A stretch of DNA of 64,000 nt. Origin: Streptomyces echinatus (GTDB taxonomy: Bacteria > Actinomycetota > Actinomycetes > Streptomycetales > Streptomycetaceae). The notes beneath the pieces were generated by a model. The model was given only the letters and a program-made list of their open reading frames with translations. It was not told the DNA's origin and searched no databases. The stretch spans positions 372,001-436,000 of the forward strand of contig NZ_JACHJK010000006.1 in assembly GCF_014203595.1 (NCBI RefSeq), read 5' to 3'. Positions within the stretch are counted from its first letter, which is position 1; the number at the start of each line of letters is the position of its first letter. Below are positions 1 to 8,881 of this stretch, in pieces. A program made the position numbers and the translations under genes.

Positions 1-425
1 AGATCCGTTTCGTAGGCGCGGATGCCCTCCCGGGCGAGCGCCTCGTTGAGGCCGATCTCCTGGGTGGCCATCGACTTGACCTTCACGACCTCCGACTCGC
101 CGGTGGCCCTGACCAGTTCGGTGACGATCCGGTTCGCGTCGTCGGCGTCCACCGCCCAGTGGACCGTCCCGCCGGCCGCGGTGACCGACTCCTCCAGCTG
201 CAGGAGATACCGGTCGAGGTGGCGCAGGGTGTGGTCCTTGATCCGCCTGCCCGCCTCGCGCAGCTCCGCCCAGTCGGACAACTCGGCCACCGCCCCGGCC
301 CGTCTGGCCCGGATGGTGTGGGTGGCGTGCCGCAGATTGGCGCGCAGGACGGGGTTGTGGACGGCGTCGTGCGCGGCCCGCGGAAAGGCGGGGAACGCGG
401 GCATGCCGACGAACGTTCCGCTCAT
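1..425 (-). CDS. lutB: LutB, iron-sulfur lactate oxidation subunit (3' part outside window)
   Basis: The N-terminal ~141 residues of a LutB-type protein are present; the gene runs off the left edge. Its N-terminal text (MSGTFVGMPAFPAF, then a long helical stretch and VVKVKSMATQEIGLNEAL) matches the family known as lactate utilisation protein B, which with LutA and LutC oxidises L-lactate to pyruvate in the cytoplasm. The conserved SMATQEI-type segment is visible, but the Fe-S cysteines lie beyond the edge. The ATG overlaps the lutA stop as ATGA, so the two genes are translationally coupled. The product and its link to rhamnose breakdown are inferred from family and neighbours. Confidence 0.88.
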   Translation of the reverse strand, partial: MSGTFVGMPAFPAFPRAAHDAVHNPVLRANLRHATHTIRARRAGAVAELSDWAELREAGRRIKDHTLRHLDRYLLQLEESVTAAGGTVHWAVDADDANRIVTELVRATGESEVVKVKSMATQEIGLNEALAREGIRAYETD

Positions 426-1177
426 GCCGCAGGGTCCTCCTTCGTGCTCGCCAGGATCTCCGCGATGTGCACCGGCCGCACGCCCGACCGCAGCCGGCTC
501 ATCGTCCCGCCGAGGTGCATCAGACACGAGTTGTCGGCCGCGCACAGCACCTCGGCGCCCGTCGACTCCGCGTTGCGCACCTTGTCCACGCCCATCGCCG
601 CCGACACGTCCGCGTTCTTCAGCGCGAACGTGCCGCCGAAGCCGCAGCACTCCTCCGCACCCGGCAACTCGGCCAGCTCCAGCCCCTCGACGGCCCGCAG
701 CAGCCGGCGCGGCCGGTCACCGAGCCCCAGACTCCGCAGCCCGTGGCAGGTGGGGTGGTAGGTGACCCGGTGCGGGTAGTGGGCGCCGACGTCCGTCACC
801 CCGAGCACGTCCACCAGGAACTCCGTCAGCTCGTAGGTCTTCGGCGCCACCGGTGCCAGCGTCCGGGCGAGGGCCTCCCCCCGCCCCTCGGCGCGTGCCC
901 GCTCGCCCATCCGGGGGTACAGCTCCCGCACCATCGCCCCGCACGACGCGGACGGGGTCACGATCGCCTCGTACCCGCCGAAGACATCGGAGAAATGCCG
1001 GGCCAGCGGCTCGGCCCCGTGCCGGTAGCCGGTGTTGTAGTGCGCCTGTCCGCAGCAGCTCTGGCCCGCCGGGAAGTCGACCTCGACACCCAGTCTGGTC
1101 AGCAGCTTCACCACGGCCCGGCCGGTGTCCGGATACAGCGTGTCGTTGACACAGGTCAGGAACAGGGCGACACGCAT
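422..1177 (-). CDS. lutA: LutA, (Fe-S)-binding lactate oxidation subunit
   Basis: This 251-residue protein belongs to the LutA/GlcF family of cytoplasmic cysteine-rich redox proteins. Two CCG-type motifs are visible, SCCGQAHYN near residue 41 and ECCGFGG near residue 177; these bind clusters or cofactors in the family. Length is normal. The gene starts 74 nt beyond the rhaB stop with no visible terminator and overlaps lutB by 4 nt, so it is probably the distal part of the rhamnose operon. That fits the route, because the RhaEW enzyme should yield L-lactate, the substrate of LutABC. Confidence 0.92.
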   Translation of the reverse strand: MRVALFLTCVNDTLYPDTGRAVVKLLTRLGVEVDFPAGQSCCGQAHYNTGYRHGAEPLARHFSDVFGGYEAIVTPSASCGAMVRELYPRMGERARAEGRGEALARTLAPVAPKTYELTEFLVDVLGVTDVGAHYPHRVTYHPTCHGLRSLGLGDRPRRLLRAVEGLELAELPGAEECCGFGGTFALKNADVSAAMGVDKVRNAESTGAEVLCAADNSCLMHLGGTMSRLRSGVRPVHIAEILASTKEDPAA

Positions 1178-1250
1178 CGCGGCTCCTCGGCGTCGGTCGT
1201 CGGACGAGTGCAGGGTAGTGGCCGGCGTCCCGGCCGGGGCGGAGCACGGC

Positions 1251-2699
1251 TCACCGCACGGCGATCCGCGCCTCGGCCTCCCGCCACCGGCCGGCGTCGC
1301 CGCGGGGCGTGTACCGGGTGAGCGGCCGGGTACGGCTGAGCAGTCGGCGCAGGGCGGGCAGGTCGCCGCCGAGTCCGTGCGCGCGGGCCTGCACCAGGAC
1401 GTTGCCGAGGGCCGCCGCCTCGGCCGGCCCGGCCACCACCGGCAGACCGCAGGCGTCGGCCGTCAGCTGGCACAGCAGCGTGTTGCGGGTGCCGCCGCCG
1501 ACCAGGTGGACCACGTCCACCGGACGGTCGGCCAGCCACCGCGCGTCCAGCACGGCACGCCGGTGGGCGAGGGCGAGCGAGTCCAGGACGCACCGGGTCA
1601 CCTCGGCCCGCGTCGCCGGCACCGGCTGCCCCGACGCCCGGCACGCCTCGGCGATCCGCTCCGGCATCCGCCCCGGCGCCAGGAACGCCTCGTCCCCGGC
1701 GTCCACCACCGAACGCAGCGCCGGCACGCCGGCCGCCTCCGCGAGCAGCGGCCCGAGGTCCGGCCCGCCCCAGGCCCGTACGCACTCCTGGAGCAGCCAC
1801 AGCCCCATGATGTTGCGCAGATAGCGGACGGTGCCGTCGAGCCCCAGCTCGTTGGTGAAGTTCGCGGCCCGGCTCTCCTCGGTGAGCACCGGAGCGGACA
1901 GTTCCAGGCCGACCAGGGACCAGGTGCCGGTGCAGACGTAGGCGAAGCGCTCACCGGTCGCCGGGACGGCGGCCACCGCCGACGCGGTGTCGTGCGAGCC
2001 GACCGCCGTCACCGGCACCGGGCCGGCGAGCCCCGTCTCCGCCAGCACCTCGGGCCGCAGCGTCCCGGCCGGATCGCCCGGCCGCCGCAGCGGCGCGAAC
2101 AGGCCGAGGTCGATGCCCAGCCGCTCGGCGACCTCCCGCGACCAGGTCCGGGTCCGGGGGTCGACGAGCTGGGTGGTGGAGGCGTTGGTCAGCTCGGTGC
2201 CCAGCTCGCCGGTGAGCCAGTACGTCAGCAGGTCCGGGATGAGCAACACCCGTGCCGCACGCGCGAACTGGGCGGTCGAGCGGGCGGCCGTGAGCTGGTA
2301 GAGGGTGTTGAACGGCGCGTACTGGACGCCCGTCGCCGCGTACAGCTCCGCCGCCGGCACGCTCGCCCACACCTTCTCCGCGACCCCCTCGGTGCGGGCG
2401 TCGCGATAGTGCACCGGGTTGCCGAGCAGGGCCCCGTCGGCGTCCAGCAGGCCGTAGTCGACCGCCCAGCCGTCCACGCCCACGGAGTCGACCGGGCCCG
2501 CCGCCCGCAGCCCGTCCAGGACGCCGCCGTACAGCGCCAGCACGTCCCAGCGCAGCCCCTCCGGCACCCGCACCGGACGGTTCGGGAACCGGTGCGCCTC
2601 GCGGAGCTCCACCGAGTCCGGGCCCACCCGGCCCACCATGACCCGCCCGCTGGACGCGCCCAGATCGACGGCCGCGTACGTCCTCACGCCCGTGCTCAT
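1251..2699 (-). CDS. rhaB: Rhamnulokinase
   Basis: This 482-residue FGGY-family sugar kinase should phosphorylate L-rhamnulose to L-rhamnulose 1-phosphate with ATP. The N-terminal phosphate-binding loop VDLGASSGR begins near residue 11, a GSHDTASAV segment lies mid-protein, and the C-terminal adenosine motif LVGGGTRNTLLCQL is present. The length is usual for RhaB. Its ATG lies within the stop region of rhaEW (4-nt overlap), so the two are coupled. Position after isomerase and aldolase genes supports rhamnulose over other ketoses as substrate. Confidence 0.93.
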   Translation of the reverse strand: MSTGVRTYAAVDLGASSGRVMVGRVGPDSVELREAHRFPNRPVRVPEGLRWDVLALYGGVLDGLRAAGPVDSVGVDGWAVDYGLLDADGALLGNPVHYRDARTEGVAEKVWASVPAAELYAATGVQYAPFNTLYQLTAARSTAQFARAARVLLIPDLLTYWLTGELGTELTNASTTQLVDPRTRTWSREVAERLGIDLGLFAPLRRPGDPAGTLRPEVLAETGLAGPVPVTAVGSHDTASAVAAVPATGERFAYVCTGTWSLVGLELSAPVLTEESRAANFTNELGLDGTVRYLRNIMGLWLLQECVRAWGGPDLGPLLAEAAGVPALRSVVDAGDEAFLAPGRMPERIAEACRASGQPVPATRAEVTRCVLDSLALAHRRAVLDARWLADRPVDVVHLVGGGTRNTLLCQLTADACGLPVVAGPAEAAALGNVLVQARAHGLGGDLPALRRLLSRTRPLTRYTPRGDAGRWREAEARIAVR

Positions 2700-4735
2700 C
2701 GCAGGAACGCGGCCGCCACGCCCGCGTCGACCGGGATGTGCAGCCCGGTGGTGTGCGTGAGGTCCCCGCCGGTGAGCGCGAACACCGCGTTGGCCACGTG
2801 CTCGGGCAGCACCTCGCGCTTGAGCAGGGTGCGCTGTGCGTAGAACTCGCCCAGCTTCTCCTCCGGCACCCCGTACACCGCGGCCCGCCGCGCACCCCAG
2901 CCGCCGGCGAAGATCCCGGAGCCGCGCACCACCCCGTCCGGGTTGACGCCGTTGACCCGGATCCCGTGCTCACCCAGCTCGGCGGCCAGCAGCCGCACCT
3001 GATGGGCCTGGTCGGCCTTGGCGGCGGAGTAGGCGATGTTGTTCGGCCCGGCGAAGACGGCGTTCTTCGACGCGATGTACACGATGTCGCCGCCCAGTCC
3101 CTGTGCGGTCATCACGCGGGCCGCTTCTCGCGACACCAGGAACGAGCCCCGGGCCATGATGCCGTGCTGGAGGTCCCAGTCCGCGGCGGTCGTCTCCAGC
3201 AGCGGCTTGGAGACGGAGATCCCGGCGTTGTTGACGACGAGGTCCACCCCGCCGAACGCGAGCACGGCCGCCCGGAACGCGGCGGCGATCCGCTCCTCGT
3301 CGGTGACGTCGACGGTGACGGCGACGGCCCGGTCCGGCCCGCCCAGCTCCTCAGCGACCCGCGTGGCGCTCTCCGCGTCCAGGTCGGCGACGACGACGCA
3401 CGCCCCTTCCGCCACCAGCCGGTGCGCGATGGCCTTCCCGATCCCGCTGCCGGCCCCCGTGACGAGCGCGACCCGGGTGGCGAGCGGCCTGGGCGCCGGC
3501 ATGCGCCGGAGCTTGGCCTCCTCCAGCGCCCAGTACTCGATGCGGAACTTCTCGGCCTCGCCGATCGGCGCGTAGGCCGACACGGCCTCGGCGCCGCGCA
3601 TGACGTTGACGGCGTTGACGTAGAACTCCCCGGCGACGCGGGCGGTCTGCTTGTCCCTGCCGAAGGAGAACATGCCGACACCCGGGACGAGCACGACGGC
3701 GGGGTCGGCGCCGCGCATGGCGGGGGAACCGGGCAGGGCGTGCCGGCGGTAGTAGGCGGCGTACTCCTCGCGGTAGGCGGTGTGCAGTTCCCGCAGCCGG
3801 GCGACGGCCTCGTCGAGGGGCGCGGTCGGCGGCAGGTCGAGGACGAGCGGCCGTACCTTCGTGCGCAGGAAGTGGTCGGGACAGGAGGTGCCGAGGGCGG
3901 CCAGCCGGGGGTGCTCGGCGCGGGCCAGGAAGTCGAGGACGACATCGGAGTCGGTGAAGTGCCCCACCTGCGGCCGGTCCCGGGAGGCGAGCGCGCGGAC
4001 GTACGGCGCGAGAGCGGCGGCCCGCTCCCGGCGGTCGGGCCCGGGCAGCGGCTCGTAGCCCTCGGTCACGGGCCCGAAGGGCTCCGCCCTGCCCCGCCGG
4101 GCGAGGAACTCCTCGGCGGTCCGGATGATGTGCAGCGAGTTGCGCTCGCACTCCTCGGACGAGCCGCCCCAGGCGGTGATCCCGTGCCCGCCCAGGACGC
4201 ACCCGACGGCCTCCGGGTTGGCCTCCTTGGCCGCGGCGATGTCCAGCCCCAGCTGGAACCCGGGCCGCCGCCACGGCACCCACACCACGCGGTCCCCGAA
4301 GCACTCGGCGGTGAGCTTCTCCCCGTCGGCCGCGCAGGCGAGCGCGATACCGGAGTCCGGGTGCAGATGATCCACGTGGGGGGCGTCCACCAGCCCGTGC
4401 ATGGCGGTGTCGATGGAGGGCGCGGCCCCGCCCCGGCCGTGCAGGCAGTAGTCGAAGGCGCCGGCCATCTCGTCCTCGCGCTCGGCACCGGGGTGGACGC
4501 CGACCAGCGCCCGCAACCGGTCCAGCCGCAGCACGGCGAGCCCGTCCCCGGTCAGCGTGCCGAGGTCGCCCCCGGACCCCTTGACCCACATCAGCTCCAC
4601 GTCACCGCCGGTGACGGGGTCGAGGGCGGTGCCCTTGGCGGACGCGTTCCCGCCGGCGTAGTTGGTGTTGCGGGGGTCGGCGCCGAGGCGGTGGCAGCGG
4701 GCGAGGAGGGCGGCGACTTCGGGAGGGGGTGCCAT
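2696..4735 (-). CDS. rhaEW: Bifunctional rhamnulose-1-phosphate aldolase / lactaldehyde dehydrogenase
   Basis: This 679-residue fusion has a class II aldolase domain (about residues 1-400) and a short-chain dehydrogenase domain (about 415-679). The aldolase half shows the zinc-site text GGHGITAWG and HLHPDSGIAL. The dehydrogenase half shows ALVTGAGSGIGKAI, NNAGIS and the catalytic YSAAK. Proteins of this architecture cleave L-rhamnulose 1-phosphate to dihydroxyacetone phosphate and L-lactaldehyde and oxidise the aldehyde to L-lactate. An AAAGGAA ribosome site lies about 9 nt before the ATG. A 132-nt GC-rich gap separates it from rhaI. The two-step function is family knowledge. Confidence 0.93.
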   Translation of the reverse strand: MAPPPEVAALLARCHRLGADPRNTNYAGGNASAKGTALDPVTGGDVELMWVKGSGGDLGTLTGDGLAVLRLDRLRALVGVHPGAEREDEMAGAFDYCLHGRGGAAPSIDTAMHGLVDAPHVDHLHPDSGIALACAADGEKLTAECFGDRVVWVPWRRPGFQLGLDIAAAKEANPEAVGCVLGGHGITAWGGSSEECERNSLHIIRTAEEFLARRGRAEPFGPVTEGYEPLPGPDRRERAAALAPYVRALASRDRPQVGHFTDSDVVLDFLARAEHPRLAALGTSCPDHFLRTKVRPLVLDLPPTAPLDEAVARLRELHTAYREEYAAYYRRHALPGSPAMRGADPAVVLVPGVGMFSFGRDKQTARVAGEFYVNAVNVMRGAEAVSAYAPIGEAEKFRIEYWALEEAKLRRMPAPRPLATRVALVTGAGSGIGKAIAHRLVAEGACVVVADLDAESATRVAEELGGPDRAVAVTVDVTDEERIAAAFRAAVLAFGGVDLVVNNAGISVSKPLLETTAADWDLQHGIMARGSFLVSREAARVMTAQGLGGDIVYIASKNAVFAGPNNIAYSAAKADQAHQVRLLAAELGEHGIRVNGVNPDGVVRGSGIFAGGWGARRAAVYGVPEEKLGEFYAQRTLLKREVLPEHVANAVFALTGGDLTHTTGLHIPVDAGVAAAFLR

Positions 4736-4867
4736 GGGTACCGGTTCCTTTCGGATCGGGGAGGGACGCAGAGGGGTGCGGGGTGGCGTCGGCCGCGCCT
4801 GGCGCCGCGGGGGTGCGAGCGGCCGCGCACGGGCCGCTCCGCGCGGCCGGCGGCACCCGGCGGCCGC

Positions 4868-6028
4868 TCACGCCCCCCAGCCGGCCTGCTCTCCGCCGAC
4901 CCGCTCGGCGACGATGCGCTCGGCCCATCCCGAACGCCGGTACGCCGCGAGGGGATCGGGATCCAGCCCCAGCTCCTCGCGCACCGCACGCAGCAACGGG
5001 CGCACATCGGTGTCGTACGCGTCCATCAGCACGGCGTTGGCGCCCAGCACGTCCCCGGCGGCCTGGGCCCCGGCCAGCGCGGCCCGGTCGACCAGCAGTG
5101 CCTTGGCCGTCGCCTCCTGGACGTTCATCACCGACCGGATGATCGCCGGGATCTTCGGCTCGATGTTGTGACACTGGTCGAGCATGAAGGCGACCCCGGA
5201 GGTGAGTCCCCCGCCCCGCGCCACCTCGTACATGATCCGGAACAGCTGGAAGGGATCGGCCGCCCCCGCCATCAGGTCGTCGTCGGCGTAGAACCGCGAG
5301 TTGAAGTCGAATCCGCCCAGTCTGCCCTCCCGCAGCAGCGTGGCGACGATGAACTCGATGTTGGTTCCCGGTGCGTGATGGCCGGTGTCCACCACCACCC
5401 GTGCCTTCTCGCCGAGTTTCAGACAGTGGGCGTACGCCGTCCCCCAGTCCGGCACGTCCGTCGTGTAGAACGCCGGCTCGAAGAGCTTGTACTCCAGCAG
5501 CATCCGCTGCCCGTGCCCGAGCCGGGCGTACACCTCGGCCAGTCCCTCGGCCAGCCGGTCCTGCCGTGCCCGGACGTCGTCCTGCCCGGGATAGTTCGTA
5601 CCGTCCGCGAACCACAGCTTCAGGTCGCGGGACCCGGTCGCGTCCATGATGTCGACGCAGCGCAGCAGATGACCGACGGCCTTGCGCCGGACCGCCGCGT
5701 CCGGATGACAGATGCTGCCCAGTCTGTAGTCGTCGTCCTGGAAGGTGTTGGAGTTGACCGTGCCCAGCCGCAGCCCCCGCTCCTCGGCGTACTTGGCGAG
5801 CGCCGCGTAGTCCTCCACGGTGTCCCAGGGGATGTGCAGGGCCACCGTCGGCGCCACCCCGGTGAAGGCGTGCACCCGCGCCGCGTCCTGGAGCTTCTCC
5901 CATGGCGAGCGCGGCACCCCGGCCTGCGCGAACACCTTGAAGCGGGTGCCCGAGTTCCCGTACGCCCATGACGGTGTCTCGACGGCCTGGGTCTTGAGCG
6001 CGGCCTTCACCGCGGCGAGGTCGGTCAC
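4868..6028 (-). CDS. rhaI: L-rhamnose isomerase
   Basis: This 386-residue xylose-isomerase-like TIM-barrel protein is of the RhaI (Pseudomonas/actinobacterial) type and should convert L-rhamnose to L-rhamnulose. Metal- and substrate-site segments are visible: FADGTNYPGQDD, LLEYKLFEPAFY, VDTGHHAPGTNIEF and DFNSRFYADDD, which carry the Glu, Asp and His residues expected for two divalent metals. It is first in the leftward operon and is served by a near-consensus promoter at 6087-6115 with a palindrome between promoter and start, so repression by the nearby LacI-type protein is likely. Confidence 0.93.
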   Translation of the reverse strand: MTDLAAVKAALKTQAVETPSWAYGNSGTRFKVFAQAGVPRSPWEKLQDAARVHAFTGVAPTVALHIPWDTVEDYAALAKYAEERGLRLGTVNSNTFQDDDYRLGSICHPDAAVRRKAVGHLLRCVDIMDATGSRDLKLWFADGTNYPGQDDVRARQDRLAEGLAEVYARLGHGQRMLLEYKLFEPAFYTTDVPDWGTAYAHCLKLGEKARVVVDTGHHAPGTNIEFIVATLLREGRLGGFDFNSRFYADDDLMAGAADPFQLFRIMYEVARGGGLTSGVAFMLDQCHNIEPKIPAIIRSVMNVQEATAKALLVDRAALAGAQAAGDVLGANAVLMDAYDTDVRPLLRAVREELGLDPDPLAAYRRSGWAERIVAERVGGEQAGWGA

Positions 6029-6067
6029 TTCAGGGCTCCTGTGAGGTGGGCGGAACGACTGAGCGCA

Positions 6068-6079
6068 TGAAACGATTCA
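6068..6079. promoter_or_regulatory. LacI-type operator in front of rhaI
   Basis: TGAAACGATTCA is an imperfect palindrome (arms TGAA/TTCA around a central CG, as in LacI-family operators). It begins about 8 nt downstream of the rhaI -10 hexamer, so it covers the predicted transcription start. It resembles the site at 6235-6246. The regulator at 11145-12170 is the obvious candidate ligand, by inference. Confidence 0.6.
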
Positions 6080-6086
6080 GAACCGC

Positions 6087-6115
6087 AAGCTAGGGGTCAC
6101 CCCCGGGGGTGTCAA
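6087..6115 (-). promoter_or_regulatory. rhaI promoter
   Basis: On the minus strand TTGACA (6115-6110) and TAGCTT (6092-6087) are separated by 17 nt, matching housekeeping-sigma promoters. The spacer contains a perfect 14-nt palindrome CACCCCCGGGGGTG (6098-6111), which may be a second control element or just GC-rich symmetry. Confidence 0.65.
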
Positions 6116-6189
6116 GCACTGCGGCCGACCCGGCCCCTTGGCATCGGATGCGCGGCCCACGGCTGTCGGAACTTTTCGATACGGACCCA

Positions 6190-6219
6190 TTGACGTGACA
6201 TGGGTGCGGTCCCTAGCGT
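6190..6219 (+). promoter_or_regulatory. Promoter of the rhamnose ABC importer
   Basis: TTGACG (6190-6195) and TAGCGT (6214-6219) are 18 nt apart and point toward the importer genes. The predicted start near 6226 lies just upstream of the palindrome at 6235-6246, the same geometry as at the rhaI promoter. Confidence 0.55.
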
Positions 6220-6234
6220 CCCAGGCCATCCAGT

Positions 6235-6246
6235 TGAAACCTTTCA
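6235..6246. promoter_or_regulatory. LacI-type operator in front of the importer operon
   Basis: TGAAACCTTTCA has perfect 5-nt arms (TGAAA/TTTCA). It lies 50 nt upstream of the importer ATPase start and just downstream of the predicted promoter. Together with the 6068-6079 site it suggests a shared TGAAAC-centred operator for the divergent rhamnose genes. Confidence 0.6.
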
Positions 6247-6296
6247 CGGCATCGCGCGGCCTCCTGGCCCGCCACCGGTGCCGTCGAGGAGCCCCC

Positions 6297-7814
6297 ATGA
6301 CCCACCCGCCTGACACGGGACCGGCCCCGGTGCTGGCGCTGAAGGGCGTCTCCAAGTCCTTCGGGGCCGTACGCGCCCTCAGGGACGTCTCCCTGGAGCT
6401 GCTGCCCGGCGAGGTGCACGCACTCGCCGGTGAGAACGGCGCGGGCAAGTCGACGCTGATCAAGACCCTCGCCGGAGTGCACCGCCCGGACGCCGGACAG
6501 GTGCTGCTCGACGGCGAGCCCGTCGTCTTCCACGGTCCCGGGGACGCCCGTGACGCCGGCGTCGCCGTCATCTACCAGGAACCCACGCTCTTTCCCGACC
6601 TGTCGATCGCCGAGAACATCTTCATGGGCCGGCAGCCCAGGCGGGCCCTCGGCCGGATCGACCACAAGGCCACCCGGGCGGCGACGGCCGCGCTGATGGA
6701 GCGGCTCGGCGTCGGCCTCGACCCCGACCGGCCCGCCCGCGGACTGTCCATCGCCGACCAGCAGATCGTGGAGATCGCCAAGGCGCTGTCCTTCGACGCC
6801 CGGGTCCTGATCATGGACGAGCCGACCGCGGCCCTCACCGGCAGCGAGGTCGCCCGGCTCTTCGGCGTCGTGCACGCCCTGCGCGCGCAGGGCGCCGCCG
6901 TGCTGTTCGTCTCCCACCGGCTGGAGGAGATCTTCCGGATCTGCCAGAAGGTCACCACGCTGCGGGACGGCGCCCGGATCGCCTGCGAGGCCCTCGCCGG
7001 GATGACCGAGGACGACCTGGTCCGCCGCATGGTCGGCCGCGAACTGGCCGAGCTGTATCCCGAACGGCGGGCCCGGGCCGGTGAGGTCGCACTGGGCGTG
7101 CGCCGGCTGACCCGTGAGGGCGTCTTCACCGACGTCTCCTTCGAGGTGCGGTGCGGCGAGATCGTCGGCCTCGCCGGACTGGTGGGCGCCGGCCGTACCG
7201 AGGTCGCCCGGGCCGTCTTCGGCGTCGACCGCTGGGACGCGGGCGAGGTCGAGGTCGCCGGGCGCCGGCTCCCCAGGGGCGCGCCGTCCGCCGCGATGGC
7301 GGCGGGGGTGGCCCTCGTGCCGGAGGACCGCCGGGCCCAGGGGCTGGTGATGGACCTGTCCGTCGAACGCAACATCGGCCTGACCGGCCTGCGGACGACC
7401 GCCCGCGCGGGGCTGATGAACCGGGGCGCCGAACGCAGCCGGTCCCTGGACTGGGCGGTGCGGCTCCAGGTGAAGTACGCCCGGATCGCGGACGCCGTCT
7501 CCACCCTGTCCGGCGGCAACCAGCAGAAGGTCGTCCTCGCCAAGTGGCTCGCCACCGGCCCCAAGGTGCTCATCGTCGACGAGCCGACCCGCGGCATCGA
7601 CGTCGGCACCAAGGCCGAAGTGCACCGGCTGCTCGCCGAGTTGGCCGCCGGCGGAGTGGCCGTCCTGATGATCTCGTCCGACCTGCCGGAGATCCTCGGC
7701 ATGGCCGACCGGGTCCTCGTCATGCACGAGGGCCGGATCAGCGCCGAGATCCCGCGCGCCGACGCCACCGAGGAGAGCGTGCTGGCCGCCGCCACCGGGA
7801 GGGCCGCCGCATGA
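6297..7814 (+). CDS. rhaT: Rhamnose ABC importer ATPase
   Basis: This 505-residue cytoplasmic protein has two fused ABC domains, as in monosaccharide importers. The first has Walker A GENGAGKST and Walker B LIMDEPTAAL. The second has the degenerate Walker A GLVGAGRTE usual for this family, the signature LSGGNQQK and Walker B LIVDEPTRGID. The ATG at 6297 follows a GAGGAG ribosome site; an upstream in-frame start lacks one. It overlaps the first permease gene by 4 nt. Rhamnose as substrate is inferred from the divergent catabolic genes; the symbol follows the rhizobial rhaSTPQ naming. Confidence 0.9.
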   Translation: MTHPPDTGPAPVLALKGVSKSFGAVRALRDVSLELLPGEVHALAGENGAGKSTLIKTLAGVHRPDAGQVLLDGEPVVFHGPGDARDAGVAVIYQEPTLFPDLSIAENIFMGRQPRRALGRIDHKATRAATAALMERLGVGLDPDRPARGLSIADQQIVEIAKALSFDARVLIMDEPTAALTGSEVARLFGVVHALRAQGAAVLFVSHRLEEIFRICQKVTTLRDGARIACEALAGMTEDDLVRRMVGRELAELYPERRARAGEVALGVRRLTREGVFTDVSFEVRCGEIVGLAGLVGAGRTEVARAVFGVDRWDAGEVEVAGRRLPRGAPSAAMAAGVALVPEDRRAQGLVMDLSVERNIGLTGLRTTARAGLMNRGAERSRSLDWAVRLQVKYARIADAVSTLSGGNQQKVVLAKWLATGPKVLIVDEPTRGIDVGTKAEVHRLLAELAAGGVAVLMISSDLPEILGMADRVLVMHEGRISAEIPRADATEESVLAAATGRAAA

Positions 7815-8881
7815 CGGTGACCACCAGGGACGACACCCCCGTCACCGAAGTACCCCGGTCGAGCGGCACCCGGCTCGTCGAGCGCGTCCTCAGGATGCGC
7901 GAACTCGCCGTCCTGGCCGTCTTCCTGGTGATGATCGCCGTCACCCAGGCGGGCAACAGCGAGTTCCTGTCCGAGCAGGGCGTCAAGGACCTGCTCCTCA
8001 ACGCGACCATCCTGGTGCTGGTCGCCACCGGTCAGTCGCTGGTCGTCCTCACCCGCAACGTCGACCTGTCCGTCGGCTCCACGCTCGGGATCAGCGCCTT
8101 CGCCGCGGGCACCTGGCTGCACGGCGGCGGGAGCGCGGCCGTCGCGGTTCTCCTCGCCGTCCTGCTCGGCACCGGCGCCGGGCTGCTCAACGGTCTGCTC
8201 GTCAGCCTGGGCCAGGTCCCCGCCCTCGTCGTCACCCTCGGGACCCTGTACATCGTCCGGGGTGTCGACTCCCTCTGGGTCGGCTCCCGCCAGATCACCG
8301 CGGCCGACCTCCCCGACGGCTTCGTCGACTTCGGCTCCGGCGGCATCTCCGCGATGCCCTGGCCGGCGCTGGTCGCCCTGGCCGTGCTCGTCGCGACCGG
8401 GTACTGCCTCAAGCACTTCGGCGGCGGGCGGGAGCTGTACGCCCTCGGCTCCAGCCCGGAGGCGGCCCGGCTGGCCGGGATTCCGGTCCGCAGGCGGATC
8501 CTGACCGCGTACACCGTCTGCGGCGCCCTCGCCGGTCTGGCGGGGGCGATGTACCTGGCCCGGTTCGGCAACGTCGACTCCGGCACCGGCACCGGCTACG
8601 AACTCACCGTCGTCAGCGCCGTCGTGGTCGGCGGCGTCGCCTTCACCGGCGGCTCCGGCAGCGTGTACGGCGCCGCCCTCGGCGCCCTGCTGCTCACCTC
8701 GGTCAACAGCGTGCTGCCCGCGCTGGGCGTCAGCTCCGTGTGGGTGCTCGCCATCAACGGCGTCCTGCTGCTGCTCGCCATCGCCGCCGACCGGATCGTG
8801 GCGCTGCGGGTGGCCGCCGCCCTGAAGAAGAAGCCGGCCCCCAGGAGGACCGCCATGGCGAAGGAGAAGCCCGGTGCCTGA
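7811..8881 (+). CDS. rhaP: Rhamnose ABC importer permease 1
   Basis: This 356-residue integral membrane protein is of the monosaccharide importer permease family. Many hydrophobic helices are visible, with family segments NVDLSVGSTLG, GLLNGLLV and VVVGGVAFTGGSGSVYGAALGALL near the C-terminus. The ATG overlaps the ATPase stop (ATGA). The C-terminal tail is Lys/Arg-rich and probably cytoplasmic. With the second permease it should form the membrane channel of the importer. Confidence 0.9.
   Translation: MTVTTRDDTPVTEVPRSSGTRLVERVLRMRELAVLAVFLVMIAVTQAGNSEFLSEQGVKDLLLNATILVLVATGQSLVVLTRNVDLSVGSTLGISAFAAGTWLHGGGSAAVAVLLAVLLGTGAGLLNGLLVSLGQVPALVVTLGTLYIVRGVDSLWVGSRQITAADLPDGFVDFGSGGISAMPWPALVALAVLVATGYCLKHFGGGRELYALGSSPEAARLAGIPVRRRILTAYTVCGALAGLAGAMYLARFGNVDSGTGTGYELTVVSAVVVGGVAFTGGSGSVYGAALGALLLTSVNSVLPALGVSSVWVLAINGVLLLLAIAADRIVALRVAAALKKKPAPRRTAMAKEKPGA

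Noticed and set aside
2738..5971. Open plus-strand frame of 1077 codons opposite the rhamnose enzymes
   Set aside because: It is a shadow of rhaI/rhaEW on the other strand; the translation is Arg/Gly/Val-rich without any family motif.
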